From Patescibacteria group bacterium (GTDB taxonomy: Bacteria > Patescibacteriota > Dojkabacteria > JAKAPS01 > JAJZLI01): a stretch of DNA of 26,322 nucleotides. Of the stretch, positions 8,467 through 16,599 are shown in pieces (positions within the stretch are counted from its first letter, which is position 1; each line of letters opens with the position of its first letter). The position numbers and the translations under genes were made by a program. Where the stretch lies: assembly GCA_023380695.1 (NCBI GenBank), contig JAMCRT010000041.1:1-26322 (forward strand). Direction: 5' to 3'. The notes under the pieces were generated by a model. The model saw only the letters and a program-made list of their open reading frames with translations. It did no database searches and had not been told where the DNA came from.

Positions 8467-9468
8467 TTAGAAATTCTTTATATTTTTAGATAATAGATCA
8501 ATATATTTAAGAGCCTCACTTGCTCCCTTCACGGTAGTTAATAATGGTTCATCTGCTATATAAGCGGGTATTCCTATGGCCCTTGTTAATAATATATCTA
8601 TATTTCTTAGCAGCGCTGTGCCTCCAGTCAATAATATGCCCCTGTCTATGATATCTGAAGATAATTCTGGAGGTGTTTTTTCTAATATACTTCTTGTTGC
8701 TTGTATTATATTACCCAAAGGTGCTTTAATAGCTTCTACTGTAATGTTTGTATTAACAGTTAATGACCTAGGCATTCCAGTAATTGTATCTCTACCTCTT
8801 ATTTCTATTTCTAGTGGAGTAGTTAATGGCAAAGCGGAACCTATTTCTAGTTTTACCATTTCTGCTGTTTGATCACCAATAATCAATCCATGATGCTTTC
8901 TCAGATACGATATAATAGCCTCATTAATTGAATCTCCACCAACCCTTATTGATTCAGAAACAACCACACCATTAAGGGATATTACTGCTAATTCAGCAGT
9001 TCCACCCCCTATATTGATAACCATATTTCCTGAAGATGTACCAATTGGTAAATTGGCTCCAATTGCACTTAAAAGAGCTTCTGGCACTAAATATATTTTT
9101 TTAATTCCAGAATTCATAATAGCTTCATATATTGCTCTTTTCTCAACTGAAGTTAATCCTGAGGATATACTTGCTACAACTTGTGTTCGCATATTAAATT
9201 TTGAAATTTTCGAAAAGAAATATTTAATCATTGATTCTGATACTTTATAGTTTGCTATTGCTCCACCCTTTATTGGCTTCTTTGATATAATACCTTCAGG
9301 TGTTTTTCCTATCATTTCCTTTGCTTCCTCACCTACAGATAGGATTGTTTTATCATTGATTGATAATGCAACAACTGATGGTTCATTAATTAGAATACCT
9401 TTACTATCAGAGTATATTAATGAATTAGATGTTCCAAAATCTAATCCAAATTTACTATTTTTTAACAT
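8467..9468 (-). CDS. Divergent MreB-like actin homologue
   Basis: This 333-residue member of the MreB/actin family has phosphate-1 GLDFGTSNS (8-16), the EALLSAIGANLP segment (130-141), and a phosphate-2 loop reading NIGGGTAEL (152-160). The C-terminal adenosine motif LLTGGTALL is present. Canonical MreB, including the second copy in this window, has DIGGGTTD here. The Asp to Asn change at 152 and Asp to Glu at 159 touch residues that handle Mg-ATP, so the paralogue may hydrolyse ATP poorly. It lies in a two-gene operon with the O-antigen-ligase-like gene and may organise surface polymer synthesis or modulate the main MreB filament; that is inference. Confidence 0.85.
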   Translation of the reverse strand: MLKNSKFGLDFGTSNSLIYSDSKGILINEPSVVALSINDKTILSVGEEAKEMIGKTPEGIISKKPIKGGAIANYKVSESMIKYFFSKISKFNMRTQVVASISSGLTSVEKRAIYEAIMNSGIKKIYLVPEALLSAIGANLPIGTSSGNMVINIGGGTAELAVISLNGVVVSESIRVGGDSINEAIISYLRKHHGLIIGDQTAEMVKLEIGSALPLTTPLEIEIRGRDTITGMPRSLTVNTNITVEAIKAPLGNIIQATRSILEKTPPELSSDIIDRGILLTGGTALLRNIDILLTRAIGIPAYIADEPLLTTVKGASEALKYIDLLSKNIKNF

Positions 9469-9492
9469 TGTAGATATAAATTAAAATTATTA

Positions 9493-9516
9493 ATTGTGTT
9501 ATAATTTTAACACAAT
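9493..9516. promoter_or_regulatory. Palindrome in divergent promoter region
   Basis: Arms ATTGTGTTA and TAACACAAT (9 bp, perfect) flank a 6-nt centre between two divergent genes. TATAAT (9500-9505) on the plus strand overlaps the left arm and is a candidate -10 for the PEGA gene. The minus strand offers TAAAAT or TATAAC for the MreB-like gene. It could be a shared operator or simply paired promoters. Confidence 0.5.
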
Positions 9517-9553
9517 AGGGTGTATATTCAAATTATATAAGAATATTTATATT

Positions 9554-10987
9554 ATGAAGAAGTTTTTAAACATATTTTATTCAAAGAGTGATCGGATTAT
9601 TGGTCTTGTTATAGTTTTTATTATTACGATTTTAGTAATACTTTGGGCGCAGGGGTATAGGTTTAATTTTAGTAATTATACAGTATCACAAACTGGAATT
9701 TTGAGAATAAATACAACTCCATCTAATGCATCATTATATTTAAATAACAAATATATAGGTAAATCTCCATTGGTTGTAAAATCTTTAATACCAAAAACTT
9801 ATAATTTAAATGTTTATCTTCCTAATTATATAACTTGGGATAGTCTTGTATCTGTTAATTCTCAAAATATAACAAATGTAGATGCATTCTTATTACCTAA
9901 TATTATTAAGCAAAATGTTTTTAAAACAATTGGTACAGTAGAATCTGTCCAAATGAGTGATAATAATTATCTTTTTGTAATTACTAAATTAGGGGGAGTT
10001 TTTAAATTATATTATTATAACTTAAACTCATTAACATCGGGAGTTCCATCATTAACAGAACATTATTTATTTAATTTATCAAATAAAATTGGTTTTGCTA
10101 ATCTTCCAATTAAAATTTATAGCAATAGTAATTTTACATATTTGGCTATAAATTATAACGGAAAATATTATTTATATAATGTTGTAAATAATTCAATTAC
10201 ATTATTGAATAAAATGTTTAATTTTAATGGAAACATCACAAAAATTCAATGGGTTGGAAACAATCATTTATCTATAGAGAATAATAACTTATTAGCTATA
10301 TTAGATTTATCTACAGAACAAATGTTTCTTATAACATTTAATTCTTCATACCACACTAATTCTGCAATTTTTAATGGTAATCTTATTTACAGTGAATATG
10401 ATAAATTGACAAATACTTCCAGGATTTTTTCAATCAATTCTGATGGATCTAATAAGAAATATTTATTTACTATAAAAGGATTAATTAAAAATATTTTGGC
10501 AAGTAACAGTGCAAGTGGATATATAGCATTATCTACGAATCATCATAATTACTTATACTCTGCTAGCAATAATACAATTAAAAGTTTTGATAATGGATTC
10601 ACACTTATAAAATTTTCTCCTGATAGTAAATATATATTAGGGGTAAATAACCTTAATCTAGTTGCATATTATATTAGCAATAATTCTAATATTACATTGA
10701 GTAATATGTTTAATAATTTATATGATGTAATGTGGTATCCTTTGGGTGGATATATTGTATATGAAGGTAAGGTACCAAATGCAGTATATAATTTGTATAG
10801 TTTAAATATTGAAACTGTTAATGCTAGTAATAATGTTACACTGCTTAAAAAATTATCAGGCACATATTATATTGTGTCTGGAGGAAATTATCTTGTAGCT
10901 TTAATATATAATGCAAAATATAAGAGTAACTTATTGTATGAGATTAATTTAATTAAAAATCAGTCATTATTACCATTTGCTTTGTAG
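9554..10987 (+). CDS. PEGA-domain surface protein, membrane-anchored
   Basis: The protein has 477 residues. It has a short basic N-terminus, one membrane segment (about 14-32) and then a PEGA domain (about 47-115) with the typical GILRINTTPSNASLYLNNKYIGKSP pattern in which a beta-structured repeat is stabilised by PxxAxVyvnG-type turns. The remaining 360 residues are rich in Asn, Ser, Tyr and beta strands, with repeats resembling a WD40-like or TolB-like propeller. The N-in anchor puts the bulk outside the cell. ATG 9554 (MKKFLNIFYS) is preferred over an in-frame TTG at 9494, which falls inside the promoter palindrome. Its binding partner is unknown. PEGA proteins of this plan are common in CPR bacteria. 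Confidence 0.75.
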   Translation: MKKFLNIFYSKSDRIIGLVIVFIITILVILWAQGYRFNFSNYTVSQTGILRINTTPSNASLYLNNKYIGKSPLVVKSLIPKTYNLNVYLPNYITWDSLVSVNSQNITNVDAFLLPNIIKQNVFKTIGTVESVQMSDNNYLFVITKLGGVFKLYYYNLNSLTSGVPSLTEHYLFNLSNKIGFANLPIKIYSNSNFTYLAINYNGKYYLYNVVNNSITLLNKMFNFNGNITKIQWVGNNHLSIENNNLLAILDLSTEQMFLITFNSSYHTNSAIFNGNLIYSEYDKLTNTSRIFSINSDGSNKKYLFTIKGLIKNILASNSASGYIALSTNHHNYLYSASNNTIKSFDNGFTLIKFSPDSKYILGVNNLNLVAYYISNNSNITLSNMFNNLYDVMWYPLGGYIVYEGKVPNAVYNLYSLNIETVNASNNVTLLKKLSGTYYIVSGGNYLVALIYNAKYKSNLLYEINLIKNQSLLPFAL

Positions 10988-10998
10988 TTATAAATATA

Positions 10999-11072
10999 CG
11001 TCTCTGATAGGATTCGAACCTATGACCCTCTCGTTAGGACCGAGATACTCTATCCAGCTGAGCTACAGAGAC
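10999..11072 (-). tRNA. tRNA-Arg (CCT)
   Basis: A full cloverleaf is seen on the minus strand. The acceptor pairs GTCTCTG with CAGAGAC, the D arm has AGCTCAGCTGGATAGAGT, the anticodon stem-loop is TCTCG-GTCCTAA-CGAGA giving anticodon CCT, and the T loop is GGTTCGAATCC. CCA is not encoded. It reads AGG; AGA and AGG are by far the main Arg codons in the neighbouring genes. Confidence 0.96.
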
Positions 11073-11181
11073 AAGATGTATGATACATTATATTAGTTTT
11101 CAATAATTTTTTAAAGGATATATTTGCTGTAATAGAAATTTTTTGCTAGAATTCCTGTTATTAATATTAGTTTTTTAAATA

Positions 11182-11787
11182 ATGGTCAAATACGAACAAA
11201 CATTAGTACTTATTAAACATGACGGTGTTGCAAGAGGGCTTATAGGTGAGATTATTTCTAGATTTGAGAGAGTAGGGTTGAAAATTGTTGCATTGAAGCT
11301 AGTAAATGCTTCACCAGATGTAGCACAGAATCATTATCCTTCAACTAATGAATGGTTTAGTAATGTTGGTGAAAGAGTTATAAGTGAATTTAAGGAGAAG
11401 AATTTAAGTCTTATTGATAAATTTGGTACAGAAGATGCAATAGAAATAGGAAAGAAAATTAAAGAGTGGAATATAGAATATCTAATGTTTGGACCAGTTA
11501 TAGCTATTATACTAGAAGGCCCAAATTCTATTAAACTAGTTAGAAAAATGATAGGGAATACAAATCCATCAGAAGCAATTCCTGGCACTATTAGAGGAGA
11601 CTATAGTTTAGATGCAGGTGATGTTGCTACATTATATTCAAGACCTATTTATAATTTGATTCATGCATCTTCTTCTATTGAAGATGCTACATATGAAGTT
11701 GGTTTATGGTTTACTGAAAACGAGATTTATGAATATACACTGGCTAATCATTCTGTTATGGGATTAAATCATAAATTAAAAAAATAA
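11182..11787 (+). CDS. ndk: Nucleoside diphosphate kinase, long form
   Basis: It makes nucleoside triphosphates from diphosphates through a phosphohistidine. Seen are the N-terminal TLVLIKHDGVARGL with the nucleotide-contacting Lys12, the GTIRGDYSLD motif, and the active-site N-L-I-H-A-S-S-S with His161. At 201 residues it is about 50 longer than the usual bacterial enzyme. One extra stretch lies in the middle (VISEFKEKNLSLIDKFGTED region) and a second, GDVATLYSRPIY, lies just before the active site. It resembles the long type of archaea and some CPR bacteria. It stands alone between tRNA-Arg and rho. Confidence 0.88.
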   Translation: MVKYEQTLVLIKHDGVARGLIGEIISRFERVGLKIVALKLVNASPDVAQNHYPSTNEWFSNVGERVISEFKEKNLSLIDKFGTEDAIEIGKKIKEWNIEYLMFGPVIAIILEGPNSIKLVRKMIGNTNPSEAIPGTIRGDYSLDAGDVATLYSRPIYNLIHASSSIEDATYEVGLWFTENEIYEYTLANHSVMGLNHKLKK

Positions 11788-11839
11788 TTTTTATCAATTA
11801 ATATAAGAACTCTGATAATTATATGAATTAATGCCAACA

Positions 11840-13102
11840 TTAGATGCTTTCATGTATTGTCATTAAGAATTCTTCATTACTTTTAGTCTTTTTAAGCCTT
11901 TCTATCAATAATTCACTACCTTCCCCATTTTTAAGAGTATCTATCATTCTTCTGACTAACCAAGATTGATTTAATATTTCTGAAGAAAGTAATTTTTCTT
12001 CATGTCTTGTTCCTGACTTTACAACATCGATTGCAGGATAAATTCTTCTTTCTGATAATTTTCTATCTAAGTGAAGTTCCATATTTCCTGTACCTTTGAA
12101 TTCTTCAAATACTAAATCATCCATTCTGCTGCCAGTATCAACCAATGCTGTTGCTATAATAGTAAGACTGCCAAGTTCCTCTAAATTTCTTGCAGAACCA
12201 AAAAATCTTTTTGGAGGATATAATGCAATAGGATCAAAACCTCCCGATAATGTTCTTCCTGAAGGTGGAACAACTATATTATATGCTCTTGCTAATCTTG
12301 TTAGACTGTCCATTAATATTACAACATCTCTACCTTCTTCTACTAATCTTTTTGCTCTATCTAGCGCAATTTCTGCAACTTTAATTTGATTCTCTGGCTG
12401 ATCATCAAAATTTGATGCAAAGACTTCTCCTGTAGTGGATTTTCTAATATCAGTAACTTCTTCTGGTCTTTCTCCAATTAATAGTATTATTAAATGTATT
12501 TCTGGATGATTTTTTGTTATTCCATCAGAGATATCTTTTAATAATGTTGTTTTACCGGACTTAGGTGGGGATACTATCATACCCCTCTGACCTTTGCCAA
12601 TAGGTGCTAATAAATCGATTATTCTATTAGATAATCTAAATTGGTCAATTTCCAACTTTATTTGTTCATTAGGAAAAATAGCAGTAAGTCTATCAAATGA
12701 TATTCTTTTGGCTGCCAACAAAGGGTCGTTACCATTAACCTTATCTATTTTTAATATACTAAGATAGCGCTCATTATCTTTTGGTAATCTAGCTTTCCCA
12801 TTTATATAGTCTCCTTGTTTCAAATTAAACTTTTTTATTTGAGATGCAGAGACGTATACATCGTTTTCTCCTGGGAGTAATGTATAGGATCTCAATATAC
12901 CGTGAGTGCCGTCATTAATGACTTCAAGTATACCTTCTACACTAATATCATCTTCTTCTTTATCTGTTGCTTCTAGTATTTTAAATATAAGATCTCTTTT
13001 ATTAAGTTCTTGAATATTCTTAATACCTTCTTTTTCTGCTATTACTCTAAGATCTGCTAATGTCTTAGAATCTAAGCTTTGTAGAGAAAATTTTTCTTTC
13101 AT
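11840..13102 (-). CDS. rho: Transcription termination factor Rho
   Basis: This 420-residue RNA-dependent ATPase ends transcription of untranslated RNA. In order it has an N-terminal Rho_N helical domain (about 8-45), the cold-shock-like RNA-binding domain (about 54-122, VEGILEVINDGTHGILRS), and a RecA-type motor with Walker A PPKSGKTT (179-186), GERPEEVTD, Walker B VVILMDSLTRLARAYN and the Q/R-loop segment. It has no large insertion between the RNA-binding parts. It follows rplA on the same strand after 84 nt. A TATAAA lies 5 nt before its ATG, so it may have its own promoter with an almost leaderless mRNA. Confidence 0.96.
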   Translation of the reverse strand: MKEKFSLQSLDSKTLADLRVIAEKEGIKNIQELNKRDLIFKILEATDKEEDDISVEGILEVINDGTHGILRSYTLLPGENDVYVSASQIKKFNLKQGDYINGKARLPKDNERYLSILKIDKVNGNDPLLAAKRISFDRLTAIFPNEQIKLEIDQFRLSNRIIDLLAPIGKGQRGMIVSPPKSGKTTLLKDISDGITKNHPEIHLIILLIGERPEEVTDIRKSTTGEVFASNFDDQPENQIKVAEIALDRAKRLVEEGRDVVILMDSLTRLARAYNIVVPPSGRTLSGGFDPIALYPPKRFFGSARNLEELGSLTIIATALVDTGSRMDDLVFEEFKGTGNMELHLDRKLSERRIYPAIDVVKSGTRHEEKLLSSEILNQSWLVRRMIDTLKNGEGSELLIERLKKTKSNEEFLMTIHESI

Positions 13103-13186
13103 GAAATTTTATACTAACGAAATGTAATCTTTAATGAATAATTTATATTTCCCAATCATATATTAATTTATAAAAAATAACAATAC

Positions 13187-13873
13187 TTATAATAACTCTG
13201 ATATTTTACTGGCATCAATTTTAATAGAAGGTCCCATTGTAGGTGTAATATACATAGATTTTATCATAGAGTTAATTGGTTTGCTATTTATTGCGGATAT
13301 TCCTTTTATTAAAGTAGATAAGTTATCTAGTAATTCTTCTTTTGAATTTGCTGTGCTTCCTATTATTGTATGTATTACTCCTGTTTGGTCTGATTTAAAA
13401 TCAATTTTACCTTTCCTATATTCATTAATAGTTTCTTCTAGATTATTTGTAATTGTTCCATTTTTTACATTAGGCATTAGTGATTTTGGTCCAAGTATAT
13501 TTCCCAATAAAGTAATTTGAGGCATTATATCTGGAGTTGTAATTAAAACATCAAAGTCTACCCATCCATCCTTTATTTTATCTATATATTCATTTAATCC
13601 AATTATTGTATTGTCATCTTCTTTTATACCTTTAATAGGTTTATCAGTTAAAACTAGAATTTTTTTATCATTTCCAACTTTATATTTATATGTTACACTT
13701 CCTTTTAATGCCTGATTATTATTTTTTGTGCCTAAATTTAATGCAATATGACATTCTATTTTGGAAGAAAAATTGCTAGTAGATAAATCCTTTACATTGC
13801 CCAATGCATCTATTAATGAATTTATTTCTTTTCTGTTTTTTATTATATTTTGATATTTTTTACCTCTTTTCAT
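13187..13873 (-). CDS. rplA: 50S ribosomal protein L1
   Basis: This 228-residue protein of the L1 stalk, which helps release deacylated tRNA, also often represses its own operon. Seen are the two-domain L1 fold with DVLITTPDIMPQITLLGNILGPKSLMPN and the C-terminal SMYITPTMGPSIKID. It begins 7 nt after the stop of rplK and is in the same operon. Some CPR lineages have lost L1, so its presence narrows placement. Confidence 0.95.
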   Translation of the reverse strand: MKRGKKYQNIIKNRKEINSLIDALGNVKDLSTSNFSSKIECHIALNLGTKNNNQALKGSVTYKYKVGNDKKILVLTDKPIKGIKEDDNTIIGLNEYIDKIKDGWVDFDVLITTPDIMPQITLLGNILGPKSLMPNVKNGTITNNLEETINEYRKGKIDFKSDQTGVIHTIIGSTANSKEELLDNLSTLIKGISAINSKPINSMIKSMYITPTMGPSIKIDASKISELL

Positions 13874-13880
13874 AATTATA

Positions 13881-14309
13881 TCATTTTTCTTCTATCTCAA
13901 TACCCATATTTTTAGCTGTTCCTCCAATTATTTTTTTTGCATTTTCAATATTGTCTGTGTTTAAATCTTGTATTTTTATTTTTGCTATTTCTTCTAACTG
14001 ATTTTGTGTTATTTTCCCAACTTTTTCTTTTAAAGAAGAACCTGAGCCTTTTTCTATATTGAGCATCTTCTTTATTAATATTGCAGCTGGAGGTGTCTTA
14101 ATAACAAAACTAAAAGACCTATTCTCGTAGACATCTATAACTACCGGATAAATGAGATCACTCTTATCTTTAGTTTGGTTATTAAATTGGTTACAGAAAT
14201 CCATTATATTTAGTCCATGTTGGCCTAATGATGGTCCTGCTTGGGTTGGATTTGCATTGCCACCTTGTATTTGTAATTTAATTTGTGCTATTACCTTATT
14301 TGTTGCCAT
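13881..14309 (-). CDS. rplK: 50S ribosomal protein L11
   Basis: This 142-residue protein binds the GTPase-centre rRNA with the L10 stalk. It has the N-terminal IKLQIQGGNANPTQAGPSLGQHGLNIMDFCNQFN with the conserved proline and glycine pattern, then FVIKTPPAAILIKK and the C-terminal rRNA-binding helix region KIQDLNTDNIENAKKIIGGTAKNMGI. Its ATG overlaps the nusG stop as TAATG, indicating translational coupling. Confidence 0.96.
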   Translation of the reverse strand: MATNKVIAQIKLQIQGGNANPTQAGPSLGQHGLNIMDFCNQFNNQTKDKSDLIYPVVIDVYENRSFSFVIKTPPAAILIKKMLNIEKGSGSSLKEKVGKITQNQLEEIAKIKIQDLNTDNIENAKKIIGGTAKNMGIEIEEK

Positions 14310-14860
14310 TATAGTGGTTTTATTTGCATAAGATCTAATTCAACTGGTGTTTCTCTTCCAAATATTGAAATTAATATTTTGGCTTTACCTTTTTCGTCAT
14401 TAATTTCGCTAATCTTACCATTAAAGTCTTTAAATGCTCCATCTGTTACTAGTACTGTATCATCAACATTAAAGTTTGTTTGTATTGCTGGTGTATCCAT
14501 TTCCATAAATTTCAATATTGCGTTTACTTCATTATCATTTAATGGGGTAGGTAGTTTCCCACTCATTCCAACAAACCCAGAGACTCCTTGTGTATCTCTT
14601 ATAAGGGCCCAAGTACTATCATTAAGAGTCATTTGAATTAAAAGATATCCTGGTAGCAGCTTTTCTTTTACTTGTTTCTTCTTTCCTTCAGTAATAATGG
14701 TCTTATTTTGTGTTGGAATAACTATATCTCCTATATATTGTTCAACATTGGCTGTTTCAGCCTTTTGCTTTATTAAAAGAGATACTTTTTTTTCATGCCC
14801 AGTAAATACATTTACTGCATACCATTTCATATCTGAATTTTCGTTTTTTTGTGCTTTCAT
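14309..14860 (-). CDS. nusG: Transcription elongation factor NusG
   Basis: This 183-residue protein binds RNA polymerase to support elongation and couples it to ribosomes or Rho. The NGN domain (about 11-115) carries KWYAVNVFTGHEKKV and LLPGYLLIQM...WALIRDTQGVSGFVG. The KOW domain (about 128-183) carries VLVTDGAFKDFNGKISEIN and ends in ETPVELDLMQIKPL. It starts 3 nt after secE and overlaps rplK by one base. Rho, one of its partners, is encoded downstream on the same strand. Confidence 0.96.
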   Translation of the reverse strand: MKAQKNENSDMKWYAVNVFTGHEKKVSLLIKQKAETANVEQYIGDIVIPTQNKTIITEGKKKQVKEKLLPGYLLIQMTLNDSTWALIRDTQGVSGFVGMSGKLPTPLNDNEVNAILKFMEMDTPAIQTNFNVDDTVLVTDGAFKDFNGKISEINDEKGKAKILISIFGRETPVELDLMQIKPL

Positions 14861-14863
14861 TAT

Positions 14864-15040
14864 TTATAATACTATTAACAATATTTTTTGAAGTACAATA
14901 TCTAGAATAAATATTATCAGACTAATAATAACTGCAATTGCAATTACTGATATAGTTGAATGATATAAATCTTTTCCAGTATACCATTTTGTGTTTTTTA
15001 ATTCTACAATAACTTCTTTGAAGAAACTCGAGATTCTCAT
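14864..15040 (-). CDS. secE: Protein translocase subunit SecE
   Basis: This 58-residue single-pass membrane subunit clamps SecY in the Sec channel. The amphipathic start SSFFKEVIVELKNTKW matches the SecE signature (FxxEVxxELKKVxWP), here with KWYTGKDL in place of WPTRKEL. It is followed by one membrane span (about 29-57). It is too small for many gene callers but is placed exactly as expected, 3 nt before nusG on the same strand. ATG 15040 (MRIS) gives the normal short form. Confidence 0.92.
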   Translation of the reverse strand: MRISSFFKEVIVELKNTKWYTGKDLYHSTISVIAIAVIISLIIFILDIVLQKILLIVL

Positions 15041-15079
15041 ATTTTTATCTAATGATAATATCAGAAAAAATATTTATAA

Positions 15080-15319
15080 TCAATATATTGTATATGTTCT
15101 ATACATATGGCACTTTGGATGCAAATTCAGAATAAAATTTATAGGTGATAAATTTTGTAATCCTGAATGTACTCTATCTGTATTATACCAAATTAAATGA
15201 TCAATTAAAGCTTTTGTATACGTTCTATACATATGGTACTGCTTGTATGTACCCCATACAAAGTCTTTACAAACAATAACCATTATAATCGCAGTACAGC
15301 CTATCTCTCTGTTAAACAA
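15080..15319 (-). pseudogene. Transposase remnant (IS481/IS3-type, C-terminal end)
   Basis: The minus strand encodes ALIDHLIWYNTDRVHSGLQ followed by NLSPINFIL, the C-terminal end of a DDE integrase-type transposase with the WYNxxRxH signature. The catalytic DDE core is missing. Upstream of the signature the frame stays open for about 40 residues, but I see no transposase homology there, so it is a truncated relic. The rest of the 382-nt gap between secE and the ATPase gene (15041-15422) holds nothing else I can name. A matching inverted end of an IS element was not found. Confidence 0.7.
15088..15239. repeat. 26-bp direct repeat pair flanking the transposase relic
   Basis: Two copies, 15088-15113 and 15214-15239, match at 24 of 26 bases, and both contain GTTCTATACATATGG. 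They lie 126 bp apart, a multiple of three, and on the minus strand both encode HMYRTYT. They bracket the surviving transposase C-terminus. One copy probably marks the end of the original IS; the other suggests a second IS end or a deletion joint. Confidence 0.8.
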
Positions 15320-15422
15320 CTCTTGACTGAGTATGATAGATGACGTTAGAACCTTTATGATGGATAGAAAAAGATGAGAAAAGGATAGTCATTACATAAA
15401 AAGAGAGGAATATTATAACTAT

Positions 15423-16559
15423 TTATGGTATAAGTTGAGGTAAAGAAAAAAGAGCATCTTGAAAGGGAATGATCTCAATTTCACCAATATGTTGACGTAA
15501 TGTTCCCCCGTAAATCATATAACATTTTGCAAAAGGATAATCCTTTTTAAAAATATTGAGACTAGAAAGATCAGATGAGGAGATGTTTTTCTTACTTTTA
15601 ATTTCAAAAGCATGTATCCCATTCTTTCCATAAGCAATAAAATCAACCTCAATTCCACTTTCAGTTCTATAATAAAAGAGCTTATATTTTCGTTGTAAAT
15701 AATCATTAATTGCATGTAAATTTTGAAAAAACAGGCTTTCTAATGCAATTCCCCCAATCTCTTCTGGTTGATCTAGCGGGCCCATAGGTCTAATTGTTTG
15801 GTATACACCAACATCAAAAAAGTAAAATTTATTGTGTGTTATAAGGCGACGTTTAGCTCTTTTAGAAAAGACTGGAAGTCTAACACCCAAGAGTAAATCT
15901 TCAAGAGCAACAAAATAATCTTCAACTACTTTGCGATTTACTGCTGCATCTCGAGATACTGCAGATATATTTAAAATAGATCCTTGAGAAAAACTTGCTG
16001 TTTCTAGAAAACGCGCAAATGCCCCTATGTTACGGCTGATCCCTTCTTGGATTACTTCTTGCTGTAGATATGTTTGGACATAGCTAGACAAATAATTTTC
16101 TCTATTTTCTTCACTAAAAATTGAAGGAAGGCTACCAAATCGCATGCACTCCTTTATATTAAAGTCTGAACCTAACTCCAAGGCAGTTAAAGGATACATA
16201 AAGTATGTTAAGGCTCTCCCTCCCAAAAGATTTTGACCACTTCGTCTTAATTTTCTAGCACTTGAACCAGTCATAATGAACTTATATTTTTTTCCTTCAA
16301 TAAGACGATGTACCTCATTAAGGAGTTCAGGAATTCGTTGGATTTCATCAATTATGATCCAGTCATTAAATATATTTGGGATCATTTCAGAAAGACGTGA
16401 AGGATTAGCTAATAAACGATTATATGTTTCTGCATGTAGAAGATCTATGTAGAGTGCCTTAGGGAAGGTGTTAAGAACCCAAGTTGTCTTACCTGTACCT
16501 CTGCCTCCAAAAAGGAAAAAACTCTTATGAGCAGGTGGTTTTAATAATCTGTTATACAT
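15423..16559 (-). CDS. AAA ATPase with DUF4143 domain
   Basis: The protein has 378 residues. It has an AAA_14-type P-loop domain with Walker A GGRGTGKTTW (18-27), Walker B WIIIDEIQRIP (67-77) and sensor MTGSSARKLRRSG, then a DUF4143 C-terminal half. The half contains ESLFFQNL and the restriction-fold-like motif EVDF...AFEIKSKK (304-323, Asp306, Glu319, Lys321). The function of this widespread accessory family is not known; ties to mobile elements and defence are suspected. Its DNA is clearly less AT-rich than its neighbours and uses CGN arginine codons, which the housekeeping genes avoid, so it was probably acquired. It sits inside the tRNA-Trp/secE junction. Confidence 0.85.
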   Translation of the reverse strand: MYNRLLKPPAHKSFFLFGGRGTGKTTWVLNTFPKALYIDLLHAETYNRLLANPSRLSEMIPNIFNDWIIIDEIQRIPELLNEVHRLIEGKKYKFIMTGSSARKLRRSGQNLLGGRALTYFMYPLTALELGSDFNIKECMRFGSLPSIFSEENRENYLSSYVQTYLQQEVIQEGISRNIGAFARFLETASFSQGSILNISAVSRDAAVNRKVVEDYFVALEDLLLGVRLPVFSKRAKRRLITHNKFYFFDVGVYQTIRPMGPLDQPEEIGGIALESLFFQNLHAINDYLQRKYKLFYYRTESGIEVDFIAYGKNGIHAFEIKSKKNISSSDLSSLNIFKKDYPFAKCYMIYGGTLRQHIGEIEIIPFQDALFSLPQLIP

Positions 16560-16599
16560 AAGTCCATTATACTATGGTTTATGGACTTGTCAAGTCCAT
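16560..16599 (-). promoter_or_regulatory. Consensus promoter with overlapping palindromic operator
   Basis: On the minus strand TTGACA (16588-16593), a 16-nt spacer and TATAAT (16566-16571) are both perfect. The -10 ends 6 nt before the ATPase ATG, so transcription should begin at or next to the A of the start codon. A perfect palindrome, ATGGACTTG/CAAGTCCAT (16581-16599, 1-nt centre), covers the -35. A third half-site AAGTCCAT (16560-16567) overlaps the -10 and start. This layout looks like a repressor operator. Confidence 0.82.

Noticed and set aside
9494..9553. TTG start for the PEGA protein adding 20 residues
   Set aside because: It would begin inside the candidate -10/palindrome; ATG 9554 gives a normal basic N-terminus before the membrane segment.
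11788..11839. Bidirectional terminator between ndk and rho
   Set aside because: Only weak AT inverted sequence with a bulge and no clear U-run; not supportable.
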